Below, piece after piece: positions 46,444 through 55,371 of a stretch of DNA of 64,000 bases (the first letter of the stretch is position 1; each line of letters begins with the position of its first letter). The stretch comes from an uncultured Clostridia bacterium (GTDB lineage: Bacteria; Bacillota; Clostridia; TANB77; CAG-508): the NCBI GenBank assembly GCA_947627295.1, contig CANQVJ010000001.1, positions 62,001 to 126,000 on the forward strand. The letters are read 5' to 3'. Both the position numbers and the translations under genes were made by a program. The notes beneath the pieces are model-generated. The model was given only the letters and a program-made list of their open reading frames with translations. It was not told the DNA's origin and made no database searches.

Positions 46444-47616
46444 ATGCGTAAAGTTATAAGTTTTATATTAGCTTTTTGTATTTGTTGTTTACCTATAATT
46501 TCAAAGGCAGTAACACAATCAAGTTTACAACAAGAGCAAGAAAATTTAAAAACTCAAATCCAAGAATCAAATGAAGATTTGGGTGAAGTTAAAGAAGAAT
46601 TATCTGAAAATTTAGAACAGGTACAAAAATTAGATGAAAGGATAAATTCTTCAAAAGAAGAAATAGCAAAATTAGAAGAACAACTAGAACAAATACAAGG
46701 CTATGTTGACGAAGTTCAAAGCACATTAGACGAAGAAGAAGAAAAATATAATGAACAAAAAGGAATATTAGAAAAAAGACTTGTAGCTATGTATGAAGCT
46801 GGTGATACAGAATATTTAGATGTATTACTTTCATCAAAAAACATGTCAGATTTTTTATCTAACTATTTTCTAGTTTCAGAAATGGCAGAATATGATTCAT
46901 TAATATTGGAAGAAGTGGCAGAAAAGAAAGATAAAATAGAAGAAATAAAAAATTCTTTAGACGAAAAAAAGGAAGAACTTAGCACAACTAAGCAAACACA
47001 ATCAAAAACAACAAAAATACTTGAAAATACAAAAAAAATAAGGGATAACTATATAGCTCAGTTATCTGAATCAGAAAAGGAAATCCAAGCTAAAATAGAT
47101 GAATACAATGCAAGATTTGAAGAAATAAATAAACAAATTCTAGAACTTGCAAAAGGTGGTATTGATACACAATATATTGGTGGAGAGCTTGCTTGGCCAA
47201 TACCAGGTTATACAAGAATAACTTCAAAATACGGAATGCGTACACATCCAATTACAGGAGTATATAAACTTCACACAGGGTGCGATGTTGGAGCACCAGC
47301 TGGAGCAGATTTTGTTGCAGCAAATGACGGAATAGTTTCAAAGGCAAGTTACAATTCTGCATATGGCAATATGGTTATAATAGACCATGGTGGCGGAATT
47401 TCTACACTATATGCACATGGTTCACAAATATTAGTTGAAGAAGGACAATATGTAACTAGAAATCAACCAGTTTTAAAGGTTGGTTCAACAGGGTATTCAA
47501 CAGGTCCGCATGCACATTTTGAAGTTAGAATTAATGGCGTTGTTACAGACCCAATGCCATATATAACAAATGGTTTAATACCACAATCACAAAACAACAA
47601 TACGAGTAACAATTAA
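46444..47616 (+). CDS. PcsB/EnvC-like peptidoglycan hydrolase, M23 family, copy 1
   Basis: The 390-residue protein has a signal peptide (RKVISFILAFCICCLPIISK) and a long coiled coil (about residues 27-235) rich in Glu/Gln/Lys. A LytM/M23 zinc endopeptidase domain ends it, with HTGCDVGAP and PHAHFEVRING as metal ligands. The coiled coil of such proteins binds the FtsX extracellular domain, which unlocks the peptidase at the division site. It lies 17 bp after ftsX in the same operon. Confidence 0.92.
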   Translation: MRKVISFILAFCICCLPIISKAVTQSSLQQEQENLKTQIQESNEDLGEVKEELSENLEQVQKLDERINSSKEEIAKLEEQLEQIQGYVDEVQSTLDEEEEKYNEQKGILEKRLVAMYEAGDTEYLDVLLSSKNMSDFLSNYFLVSEMAEYDSLILEEVAEKKDKIEEIKNSLDEKKEELSTTKQTQSKTTKILENTKKIRDNYIAQLSESEKEIQAKIDEYNARFEEINKQILELAKGGIDTQYIGGELAWPIPGYTRITSKYGMRTHPITGVYKLHTGCDVGAPAGADFVAANDGIVSKASYNSAYGNMVIIDHGGGISTLYAHGSQILVEEGQYVTRNQPVLKVGSTGYSTGPHAHFEVRINGVVTDPMPYITNGLIPQSQNNNTSNN

Positions 47617-47657
47617 TAATAGATAGGGGAAAAGTTTTATTTTAGGAGGAAAACAAA

Positions 47658-48878
47658 ATGAAAAATCTATTTGTAAAAATAATAGGAGTAGCGGTTATAC
47701 TGACAATAATGCTGAATAGTATAGTTATAGCGGCAACTCAGTCTGAGTTACAAGACGAAAAAAATCAAACAAGAAGTAAAATAAATGAAACTCAAGAAGA
47801 ACTTCAAGGAGTTCAAACTGAGAAGTCTGAAACTCAGCAACAAGTTGATTCTCTAAATAATCAAATTGGAGATTATCAAAGAGAAATAGACGAATTAGAT
47901 GTAAAAATAGACGAATTAAATACAGATATAGAAGAAGCTGAAGCAAATCTTAATAAAGCTCAAGAAGAATATGAAAAGCAAGAAGATTTACTTGAGCAAA
48001 GGCTTGTTGTTAGTTATGAAGCGGGAAACACTTCTTATTTAGATTTTATTCTATCTTCTGAAAATATAATAGACCTTATCTCAAATTATTATTTAGTTAC
48101 AGAAGTAGCTTCATATGATGCAGAACTAATGGATAAAATAGATAAGCAAAAGAAAGATATAGAAGAAGCTAAGAAACAGCTTGAAACAGATAAATCTGAA
48201 TTAGATACATCAAAAGCTAGCAAAGAAAGTAAAACAAAACAATTAGCAGTTATAAAAGATGAAAAAAATGAAAAGGTAGAGCAATTATCAGCAAGTGAAA
48301 AAGATTTACAAAAAGAATTACAAGAGTTACAAAATCATGAAAGTAGCATCAGTAGTAAAATTAAAATAATGCAACAAGAATATGATAGAAAAATGAAAGC
48401 ACAGCAATCTAGCAAACCTTCAGGTGGAAATGGTAATGGAAATTCTGGAAGTTCAAATGCAGCACCAAGTGGAGCAACAAGTTCTCATGGATTCGGTTGG
48501 CCAGTTGCAAATCCTATAATAGGAACAGGTTATGGAGTATCAGGAAGTATGTGGTCATCAGGAAAACATACAGGTTTAGATTTTAGAGCATCAACAGGAA
48601 CACCAGTATTTGCAGTAGGAGACGGAGTAGTTGTGGATGTTGGCCATACAGGAGCATATGGAAATTCTGTTACAATATATCACGGAAATAACATATTTAG
48701 TTTATATGCACATGCTTCATCAGTAAGTGTAAGTGAAGGTCAATCTGTTTCTAAAGGCCAAAGAATAATGCTATCAGGAGCAACTGGAAATGTTTCAGGT
48801 CCACATTTACATTTTGAAATAAGAACACCTGCTAACAGTTATTATAATACGGTAAATCCAAGACCATATTTACCATAA
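47658..48878 (+). CDS. PcsB/EnvC-like peptidoglycan hydrolase, M23 family, copy 2
   Basis: The 406-residue paralogue has the same layout: signal peptide, coiled coil (about residues 30-250), a Gly/Ser/Asn linker, and an M23 domain with KHTGLDFRAS and PHLHFEIRTP. All metal ligands are present. Two such hydrolases behind one ftsEX suggest that both are controlled by the same transporter-like switch, or that one acts elsewhere (for example in sporulation). Confidence 0.92.
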   Translation: MKNLFVKIIGVAVILTIMLNSIVIAATQSELQDEKNQTRSKINETQEELQGVQTEKSETQQQVDSLNNQIGDYQREIDELDVKIDELNTDIEEAEANLNKAQEEYEKQEDLLEQRLVVSYEAGNTSYLDFILSSENIIDLISNYYLVTEVASYDAELMDKIDKQKKDIEEAKKQLETDKSELDTSKASKESKTKQLAVIKDEKNEKVEQLSASEKDLQKELQELQNHESSISSKIKIMQQEYDRKMKAQQSSKPSGGNGNGNSGSSNAAPSGATSSHGFGWPVANPIIGTGYGVSGSMWSSGKHTGLDFRASTGTPVFAVGDGVVVDVGHTGAYGNSVTIYHGNNIFSLYAHASSVSVSEGQSVSKGQRIMLSGATGNVSGPHLHFEIRTPANSYYNTVNPRPYLP

Positions 48879-48905
48879 TACATAAATCTAGAAAGGAAGT
48901 ATAAA

Positions 48906-50150
48906 GTGAGCGGAAAAGATTACAAAGTCGTAACTGAAAAGAAAAAAGGCAGAAAAATATATACTACAATAATGATAATAATAATAACAGCGTTTGTCAC
49001 ATTTTTTGCAACGACAATTTGGATATATAAAGATGCTGATACAAATATAGCATTAAAAGCATTTTTAACAGGGGATAAAAGTGAAGAAACTACTGCTCAA
49101 AGATTAAAGGCATATAGAACAATAATAGACGATTATTATTTAGGAGATGTTGACGAAAAAGCACTTCAAGAAGGAATAATAAAAGGCTTCTTTGAAGGGC
49201 TAAACGACCCATACACTAGATATATAACAGCAGAAGAAATGGCAGAATATACTCAAGATTTAAAAGGTGAATTTGTTGGAATAGGAGTATATATAACTCC
49301 AGATGAAGAAAGTAATAAAATAAAAATATTAACTCCAATAAAAGATGGCGCGGCAGCTCAAGCAGGAATCCTACCAGGTGATTTAATTAGAGCTGTAAAT
49401 GATAGAGAATACACTGCAGAAGAACTAACCAAAATTTCTGATGACCTAAAAGGTGAAGAAGGTTCAGAAGTTAAGTTAGATATAATTAGAGGCGATCAAA
49501 ATTTATCATTTACAATAAAAAGGTCAAATGTAGTAGTAAATCCTGTATCAACAGAAGTATTAGAAAACAATATTGGTTATATTGAATTTTCTTCATTTGA
49601 TGAAAATACTTCAAAAGACTTTATGAAAAATTATGAAGAATTGAAAAAACAAGGTATAACATCTTTAATTATAGACATTAGAAATAATGGTGGAGGAATT
49701 GTAGACCAAGCTGTTGAAATTGCAGGAACTGTTTTAGACAAAGATTCTACAGTATTATATGAAATAAACAAAAAACAAGAAGAAAAAGATATGAAAACAA
49801 GTACTGACCCAATTATAGATGTACCAATAGTAGTGTTAGTTAATGAAAACACAGGTAGTGCTTCTGAAATTTTAGCAGGGGCATTGCAAGACTATGGAAA
49901 GGCTAAAATAGTTGGAGTAACTACTTATGGAAAAGGAGTAATACAGCAATTACTATCTCTTCCAGATAATAGTGGTTTAAAAATTACATGTGCTGAATAT
50001 TTAACACCAAATAGAAATAAAATAAATAAAGTTGGTGTAAAACCAGATGTTGAAGTTAAATTACCAGAAGATATAACAAATACTATAATTATAGAAAAAG
50101 ATAAAGATACACAATTACAAAAAGCAATTTCAATATTAAAAGGAGAATAG
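48906..50150 (+). CDS. Carboxy-terminal processing protease (S41), PDZ-containing
   Basis: The 414-residue protease has an N-terminal membrane anchor (residues 18-40), a PDZ domain around residues 125-210 (GIGVYITPDEE, GDLIRAVNDREYTAEE), and the S41 catalytic core with Ser in NTGSASEILAGAL and Lys in TTYGKGVIQ. Translation begins at GTG 48906 after AGGAAG. CtpA/CtpB-like enzymes process envelope proteins; CtpB of Bacillus acts in sporulation signalling. Its place behind two M23 hydrolases suggests a role in controlling wall enzymes. Confidence 0.92.
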   Translation: MSGKDYKVVTEKKKGRKIYTTIMIIIITAFVTFFATTIWIYKDADTNIALKAFLTGDKSEETTAQRLKAYRTIIDDYYLGDVDEKALQEGIIKGFFEGLNDPYTRYITAEEMAEYTQDLKGEFVGIGVYITPDEESNKIKILTPIKDGAAAQAGILPGDLIRAVNDREYTAEELTKISDDLKGEEGSEVKLDIIRGDQNLSFTIKRSNVVVNPVSTEVLENNIGYIEFSSFDENTSKDFMKNYEELKKQGITSLIIDIRNNGGGIVDQAVEIAGTVLDKDSTVLYEINKKQEEKDMKTSTDPIIDVPIVVLVNENTGSASEILAGALQDYGKAKIVGVTTYGKGVIQQLLSLPDNSGLKITCAEYLTPNRNKINKVGVKPDVEVKLPEDITNTIIIEKDKDTQLQKAISILKGE

Positions 50151-50155
50151 TTCTT

Positions 50156-50749
50156 ATGAATTTACCTAATAAATTAACCATTTTGAGAATAATATTAGTT
50201 CCAATTATGGTAATAATTCCTTTGCTTAATATACAGGGAGATTTATTTGGAATACCATATACATTTATATTGGTAGACATAATCTTCATAATAGCATCTA
50301 TAACAGATAAATTAGACGGAAGTATTGCAAGAAAGCAAAATATTGTTACCAATTTTGGTAAATTTTTAGATCCAATTGCAGATAAGATACTTGTATTATC
50401 TGCAATGCTAATGCTAGTTGAATATGGTAGAATACCAGCATGGATTCCAATAATAGTTTTAGCTAGAGAGTTTGCAGTTTCAGGATATAGATTAATTGAA
50501 GTGGAGCAAGGTGGAAAAGTAATAGCAGCATCAATGTGGGGAAAGCTAAAAACAACAACTCAAATGATAGCAATAATTTTAGCATTTTTAGATACAAGTG
50601 CATTTTGTGAGTGCTTTAAAGGAACTCTAAGTGGATTCCCATATCTACTAAATTTAGTAGTTACAATTATGATGATAGTTCAAACAATTGCAACAATTTT
50701 CTCAGGAGCAGATTATTTAAAAGGTTGTAAAAAATATATAAAAAACTGA
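50156..50749 (+). CDS. pgsA: CDP-diacylglycerol--glycerol-3-phosphate 3-phosphatidyltransferase
   Basis: The 197-residue membrane enzyme has the CDP-alcohol phosphotransferase motif DKLDGSIARKQNIVTNFGKF, followed by LDPIADK (D-x2-DG-x2-AR-x8-G-x3-D-x3-D). Four or more hydrophobic segments are visible. It makes phosphatidylglycerol phosphate, the committed step of acidic phospholipid synthesis. Confidence 0.94.
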   Translation: MNLPNKLTILRIILVPIMVIIPLLNIQGDLFGIPYTFILVDIIFIIASITDKLDGSIARKQNIVTNFGKFLDPIADKILVLSAMLMLVEYGRIPAWIPIIVLAREFAVSGYRLIEVEQGGKVIAASMWGKLKTTTQMIAIILAFLDTSAFCECFKGTLSGFPYLLNLVVTIMMIVQTIATIFSGADYLKGCKKYIKN

Positions 50750-50846
50750 CTAGGTATTAAAAAAATTCCAAAAAAACTTGACAAATTTTAATTTCTGCCG
50801 TAATATATTAATTACACCATTAAAAAACAGAAAGAAGGGATAAACA

Positions 50847-51323
50847 ATGGAAGAAAAAGAAATTATATTAACACAAGAAGGATATAATAAACTAGAAGAA
50901 GAACTTAACTACTTAAAAACAGAAAAAAGAGCTGAAATAGCTGATAGAATAAAAGTTGCTTTAGGTTTTGGAGATTTATCAGAAAATTCAGAATATGATG
51001 AAGCAAAAACTTCTCAAGCAGAAAATGAAAATAAAATTGCAGAACTAGAAAATCAATTAAGATATGCAAAAATAATTGATGAAGATAAAATTGATACAGA
51101 AACAGTACAAATAGGAAATACAGTTAGAGTATTAGATCAAGAATTTGATGAAAAAATAGATTATGTTATAGTTGGTTCAACTGAGGCAAATCTTGCAGAA
51201 AATAAAATCTCAAATGAATCACCATTAGGAGAAGCATTACTTGGAGCAAAAAGAAATCAAGTAGTAGAAGTTCAAGCACCTTCTGGTGTTATGAAGTACA
51301 AAATACTTTCAATAAAAAGATAA
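50847..51323 (+). CDS. greA: Transcription elongation factor GreA
   Basis: The 158-residue protein has the N-terminal coiled coil with LTQEGYNKLEEELNYLKTEK and GDLSENSEYDEAKTSQAENE (acidic tip residues), and the C-terminal FKBP-like domain ending ESPLGEALLGAKRNQVVEV. It rescues backtracked RNA polymerase by stimulating RNA cleavage. A terminator shared with the convergent deoD follows. Confidence 0.95.
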   Translation: MEEKEIILTQEGYNKLEEELNYLKTEKRAEIADRIKVALGFGDLSENSEYDEAKTSQAENENKIAELENQLRYAKIIDEDKIDTETVQIGNTVRVLDQEFDEKIDYVIVGSTEANLAENKISNESPLGEALLGAKRNQVVEVQAPSGVMKYKILSIKR

Positions 51324-51350
51324 AAACGGGTAGTTACACCCGCTTTTTTT
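51322..51350. terminator. Terminator between greA and convergent deoD
   Basis: AAAAACGGGT ... ACCCG followed by CTTTTTTT; the A-run on the left gives a T-run for the minus strand as well, so it may work both ways. Confidence 0.85.
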
Positions 51351-52071
51351 ATGTTTCTAATGCACTTTCCAAAGAAAGTTTTATCATAGTATCTAATCCA
51401 GTCTGCCTTTCTTCAACAGTTGCTTCATCATCTATATAGCTAGAGTCTACAACAGTCATTATACAACTAGCATTTTTATTAAACATTTTTGCAGTATATA
51501 AAAGAGAAAATGATTCCATTTCTGCAGTTAATGGATTAAATCCTTCTGGAATTCTTTTTAGAAATTCATTAACATCTGTCATATAAAGGTCAAAACAATC
51601 TGTACAAACAGTATTTCCAGAGACAACTTCAATATCTAATTCCTTAGATTTATTAAGAATAATATCATTTAAATTTACACTTGACTGAACAAAATGACAA
51701 TCATCATTATTTATAGTTAAAGCGTAATTACCTTCTGTATAAACTGTTGTAGAAAGTACAATATCAAAAAGATTTAAGCAAGGGGTATAAGCACCGCATG
51801 AACCTATTCTTATAATATTATCTACATCATAAAATTTAAATAATTCATAACAATAGATTCCCATACTTGGCATTCCCATCCCAGAAGCCATAATTGTTAA
51901 TTCTTTTCCTTTATAAGTTCCTGTGTACGAATAAACATTTCTTACATCATTTACTAATTTATAATTATCTAAAAATTTTTCTGCAATATATTTTGCTCTC
52001 AAAGGGTCTCCAGGCATTATTACAGTTTTAGCAATATCACCTTTATTTGCTTTATTATGTAGTGTAGGCAT
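51349..52071 (-). CDS. deoD: Purine-nucleoside phosphorylase, DeoD type
   Basis: The 240-residue protein has VIMPGDPLRAKYIAEKFLDN for phosphate and ribose binding, GMGMPSMGIYCYELF, RIGSCGAYTP, AEMESFSLLYTAK and VDSSYIDDEATVEERQ near the end. DeoD enzymes are hexameric and split purine nucleosides with phosphate. GGAGGAGAGG precedes the ATG on the minus strand. It is transcribed divergently from the GH18 gene. Confidence 0.93.
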   Translation of the reverse strand: MPTLHNKANKGDIAKTVIMPGDPLRAKYIAEKFLDNYKLVNDVRNVYSYTGTYKGKELTIMASGMGMPSMGIYCYELFKFYDVDNIIRIGSCGAYTPCLNLFDIVLSTTVYTEGNYALTINNDDCHFVQSSVNLNDIILNKSKELDIEVVSGNTVCTDCFDLYMTDVNEFLKRIPEGFNPLTAEMESFSLLYTAKMFNKNASCIMTVVDSSYIDDEATVEERQTGLDTMIKLSLESALET

Positions 52072-52095
52072 TTTCCTCTCCTCCTTTTCAAACTT

Positions 52096-52124
52096 AGTAT
52101 ATCAATAAATTTTTTTTCAGTCAA
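52096..52124 (-). promoter_or_regulatory. Promoter of deoD
   Basis: On the minus strand: TTGACT (52124-52119), 17-bp spacer, TATACT (52101-52096). Confidence 0.75.
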
Positions 52125-52127
52125 TAC

Positions 52128-52156
52128 TTGCTTTATTTTGAAACTTAATGTACAAT
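52128..52156 (+). promoter_or_regulatory. Promoter of the GH18 gene
   Basis: TTGCTT at 52128-52133, 17-bp spacer, TACAAT at 52151-52156; nearly back to back with the deoD promoter. Confidence 0.6.
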
Positions 52157-52194
52157 AGATTTGTGAAAAAAATGTTGAAAAGGAGCGAAGCAAA

Positions 52195-53886
52195 ATGGGA
52201 AATAGAAGAAATAGAGGAAAAAAGAGAGTTAGAAATATTTTGATAACAATTGCAGTAATAGTAGTATTAATATTGCTTGCATTTATAATAAATGATTATG
52301 TGATTTTAGATAAAAATACAAAAACAAATTTAGTAATAAACAATACAAATGTAACTTCACGCCTAAAAAATGATGTTATAATAGAAGGCAACACCATATA
52401 TATATCTGAGCCAGATATTAAAACATATTTTGATAAATACATAACTGAAATAGATAACACAGTAGTAACAACATATGATAAAAAGATTGCTGAAATCGGT
52501 TTTGACCAAAATAAAATGGAAGTCAATGGTTCTGTTGTAAAAACAAGTGCACATGCAAAAAAAGGAGATAATGGAGAAACATATTTACCAATTTCAGAAA
52601 TGAAAGATGTTTATGGAATAGAAATTGGATATTATGAAGATACAAAAGTTTTAACATTGGATTCTACAGATAGAGAGCAAAAACAATTTATAGTAAAAAA
52701 AGATTCAGCTATTAAATCTTCTACAGGAATAATTGCTAAAACTGTTGCTAGAGTTAAAAAAGGAGATTATGTTGTAAAGGTAAGTGAACCAGAAAAAGGA
52801 TTCACAAAAATTAGAACAGAAAACGGAAAAATAGGTTATATAAAATCTAATAAATTAGACAATGAAATAGCAGTTAGACAAAATCTAGAAGAAGAAAAAC
52901 AAGTTGAAGGTAAAGTAAATATGTTCTGGGATTACTTCTCAGAAACAGCAAAAGCTCCAAGTAGAGAAGGCGAAAGTTATGAAGGAGTAAATGTTGTATC
53001 ACCTGCATTTTTCCATTTAGATAAAGAAGGAGAATTCATTGAAAATGTTGGTGATGAAGGAAAGAAATATATAGAGTGGGCACATAACAATAATTACAAA
53101 GTATGGCCAATGGTTCAAAATATTGGAGAAGGTATGTTAGATACAACATCTGATATAATGAACAGCTATGAAAAAAGAAAGAAGCTAATAGAAAGTATTG
53201 CGGATGCATGTGTTAAATATGATTTGGACGGTATAAATATAGACTTTGAAAATATGAAAGAAGAAGATAAAGATTTATACTCAAGATTTATAATAGAATT
53301 AACACCAAGAATAAAAGATACTGGAGATGTTTTATCTGTTGATGTTACAGCACCGGACGGAGCAGAAGAGGGTGCAGGAGATACTTACTCAATGTGCTTT
53401 GATAGAAATGTTATAGGAAATGTTGCAGATTACATAGTATTTATGGCATATGACCAATATGGTGTTTCAAGTAACAAAGCAGGAACAACTGCAGGATATA
53501 ATTGGGCAAAAACAAGTTTAGAGAAATTTTTAACAACAGAAGAAATTAAGCCAGAAAAAATCATTTATGCAATTCCACTATATACTAGAATATGGACAGA
53601 AGGTCAAGACGGAAAAGCTAAGAGTGAAGTGGTTAGCATAAAAGATATTGAAAATAAAATTCCAAGTGATGCAAAAAAAGAGTGGAAAGATGATGTAAAA
53701 CAAAATTATGCAGAATATCAAGAAAAAGGCGCAACTAAGAAAGTATGGATAGAAGATGAAAAATCATTGAAAGAGAAGCTATCTTTAATTACACAAAATA
53801 ACCTAGCTGGTGTGGCTTCTTGGCAAAAAGGAATGGAATATGAAGGATTTTGGGAATTTCTTAACAATGAAATTAACAAAAAATAG
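52195..53886 (+). CDS. Membrane-anchored GH18 glycosidase with SH3-like domain
   Basis: The 563-residue protein has a basic head and one membrane helix (residues 15-36). A copper-amine-oxidase-N-like repeat region runs to about residue 165, and a bacterial SH3-like domain covers about 170-225 (VARVKKGDYVVKVSEPEKGF). A GH18 catalytic domain covers about 240-560. The catalytic motif is DLDGINIDFENM, with the acid Glu present. Related proteins (YaaH/SleL-like) act on peptidoglycan or spore cortex rather than chitin; that substrate is inferred. It lies just upstream of sigH. Confidence 0.88.
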   Translation: MGNRRNRGKKRVRNILITIAVIVVLILLAFIINDYVILDKNTKTNLVINNTNVTSRLKNDVIIEGNTIYISEPDIKTYFDKYITEIDNTVVTTYDKKIAEIGFDQNKMEVNGSVVKTSAHAKKGDNGETYLPISEMKDVYGIEIGYYEDTKVLTLDSTDREQKQFIVKKDSAIKSSTGIIAKTVARVKKGDYVVKVSEPEKGFTKIRTENGKIGYIKSNKLDNEIAVRQNLEEEKQVEGKVNMFWDYFSETAKAPSREGESYEGVNVVSPAFFHLDKEGEFIENVGDEGKKYIEWAHNNNYKVWPMVQNIGEGMLDTTSDIMNSYEKRKKLIESIADACVKYDLDGINIDFENMKEEDKDLYSRFIIELTPRIKDTGDVLSVDVTAPDGAEEGAGDTYSMCFDRNVIGNVADYIVFMAYDQYGVSSNKAGTTAGYNWAKTSLEKFLTTEEIKPEKIIYAIPLYTRIWTEGQDGKAKSEVVSIKDIENKIPSDAKKEWKDDVKQNYAEYQEKGATKKVWIEDEKSLKEKLSLITQNNLAGVASWQKGMEYEGFWEFLNNEINKK

Positions 53887-53895
53887 CTAAAAGCC

Positions 53896-53924
53896 TTGAC
53901 ATAACTACAGTTGAGATATATAAT
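53896..53924 (+). promoter_or_regulatory. Promoter of the sigma-factor gene
   Basis: TTGACA at 53896-53901, 17-bp spacer, TATAAT at 53919-53924, a full consensus match. Confidence 0.85.
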
Positions 53925-53955
53925 AAGCATATAACTTGGAGGTACTTAAATAATT

Positions 53956-54597
53956 ATGCAAAAAAACGAAATATTTTTTACTACAAACGAATATGAAAAT
54001 AAACCTGATGAAGAAATTATATCATACATAAAGCAAGGTGATGAGCAAGCTCTAGCGTATCTCTTGAACAAATATAGAGAATTAGTAAATATAAAAATTA
54101 GCAAGTTTTATATGGTAGGTGGAGAAAGAGATGATATACTTCAAGAAGGGATGATAGGACTATTTAAAGCAATAAAAAACTTTGATAGTGAAAAGCAAAG
54201 TTCATTTAAAACTTTTGCAAATATATGTATAGAAAGACAGTTAATTACAGCCATAAAAACTTCTAATAGGCAGAAGCACATACCATTAAATTCGTATATA
54301 TCATTAAATACTTCAGCATATGATAATGATGAAGAAAGTGCTGAATTAATAGATACATTTAATAGTCATTTAATAGAAGACCCATTAGATACAATCATGA
54401 AAAAGGAATATTATGAAGAAGTATTTAATTCAATAGATAAGCATTTAAGTAAATTTGAAAGAAGTGTTTTAAATAGATTTATAAAAGGAGAAAGTTATGT
54501 TAAAATAGCTGAAAAGCTAGAGGCACCAGTAAAATCAGTAGATAATGCAATACAAAGGATACGAAAAAAAGCAATAAAAAATATATTTAATGATTAG
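53956..54597 (+). CDS. sigH: RNA polymerase sigma factor, SigH (Spo0H)-like
   Basis: The 213-residue sigma-70 family protein has region 2 (GGERDDILQEGMIGLFKAIK, then KTFANICIERQLITAIKTSN) and region 4 with a helix-turn-helix (SYVKIAEKLEAPVKSVDNAI) ending RIRKKAIKNIF. The pattern of short length, no region 1.1 and a reduced region 3 matches SigH, which starts sporulation and stationary-phase transcription. It fits the spore protein gene at 7849. Confidence 0.88.
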   Translation: MQKNEIFFTTNEYENKPDEEIISYIKQGDEQALAYLLNKYRELVNIKISKFYMVGGERDDILQEGMIGLFKAIKNFDSEKQSSFKTFANICIERQLITAIKTSNRQKHIPLNSYISLNTSAYDNDEESAELIDTFNSHLIEDPLDTIMKKEYYEEVFNSIDKHLSKFERSVLNRFIKGESYVKIAEKLEAPVKSVDNAIQRIRKKAIKNIFND

Positions 54598-54617
54598 CCT
54601 TACTAGCAAGTAAGGCT
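54596..54617 (+). terminator. Hairpin after sigH, weak terminator or attenuator
   Basis: AGCCTTACT and AGTAAGGCT form a perfect 9-bp stem around AGCA; only CTTTG follows, so termination may be partial and the ABC genes may be read through. Confidence 0.6.
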
Positions 54618-54642
54618 CTTTGTAAAAAGGGGGGGTGAGAAT

Positions 54643-55368
54643 ATGATAGAAATAAAAAATGTAAGTCAATCATATGTAAAAGGTAAAAAAATTATAGACA
54701 ATATGAATTTTACAATAGAAAACAATACTGTTTTTGGAGTTATTGGTCCAAATGGTGCAGGCAAAACAACTACTATAAATATGATAACAGGAATATTAAA
54801 TATAGACGAAGGAGATATTTTAATAGACGGTAAGAGTATAACAAAAGAGCCAATAGAAGCAAAAAAACAATTTGGGTTTGTCCCGGATACTCCAGAAATG
54901 TTTGAAAAATTAACAGGCTTAGAATATCTAAATTTTATTGGAGATGTATATAAGGTAGATCCGAAAATAAGATTAGAAAAGATAGAAGAGCTTGCAAAAG
55001 AATTTGGAATATATGGTGATTTGAAAGATAGAATTCAAACATATTCTCACGGCATGAAACAAAAATTATTGATAATAAGTGTTTTAATGCATAACCCTAA
55101 AAACTGGATTTTAGACGAGCCACTTACAGGGCTTGACCCAAAGGCTTCGTTCTTATTAAAGAAACTAATGAAAGAACATGCTAAAAAGGGAAACACAGTA
55201 TTTTTCTCAACACATGTATTAGATGTGGCAGAAAAAATATGTGATAAAATTGCAGTAATAGATGAAGGAAAGGTTACCTTTGTGGGAACTATAAAAGAAT
55301 TAAAAGAAAAGTCAAAAACAAATACTACTCTTGAAGAATCTTTCTTGAAAATCACCAGTAAGGAGTAA
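54643..55368 (+). CDS. ABC transporter ATP-binding protein
   Basis: The 241-residue ATPase has Walker A GPNGAGKTTTINM, the signature YSHGMKQKLLIISVLMHN and Walker B WILDEPLTGLDP, of the type that pairs with ABC-2 permeases. GGGGGGTGAG precedes the ATG. It lies 3 bp before its permease. The substrate cannot be told from sequence; homologues include antibiotic, peptide and Na+ exporters. Confidence 0.9.
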   Translation: MIEIKNVSQSYVKGKKIIDNMNFTIENNTVFGVIGPNGAGKTTTINMITGILNIDEGDILIDGKSITKEPIEAKKQFGFVPDTPEMFEKLTGLEYLNFIGDVYKVDPKIRLEKIEELAKEFGIYGDLKDRIQTYSHGMKQKLLIISVLMHNPKNWILDEPLTGLDPKASFLLKKLMKEHAKKGNTVFFSTHVLDVAEKICDKIAVIDEGKVTFVGTIKELKEKSKTNTTLEESFLKITSKE

Positions 55369-55371
55369 GAA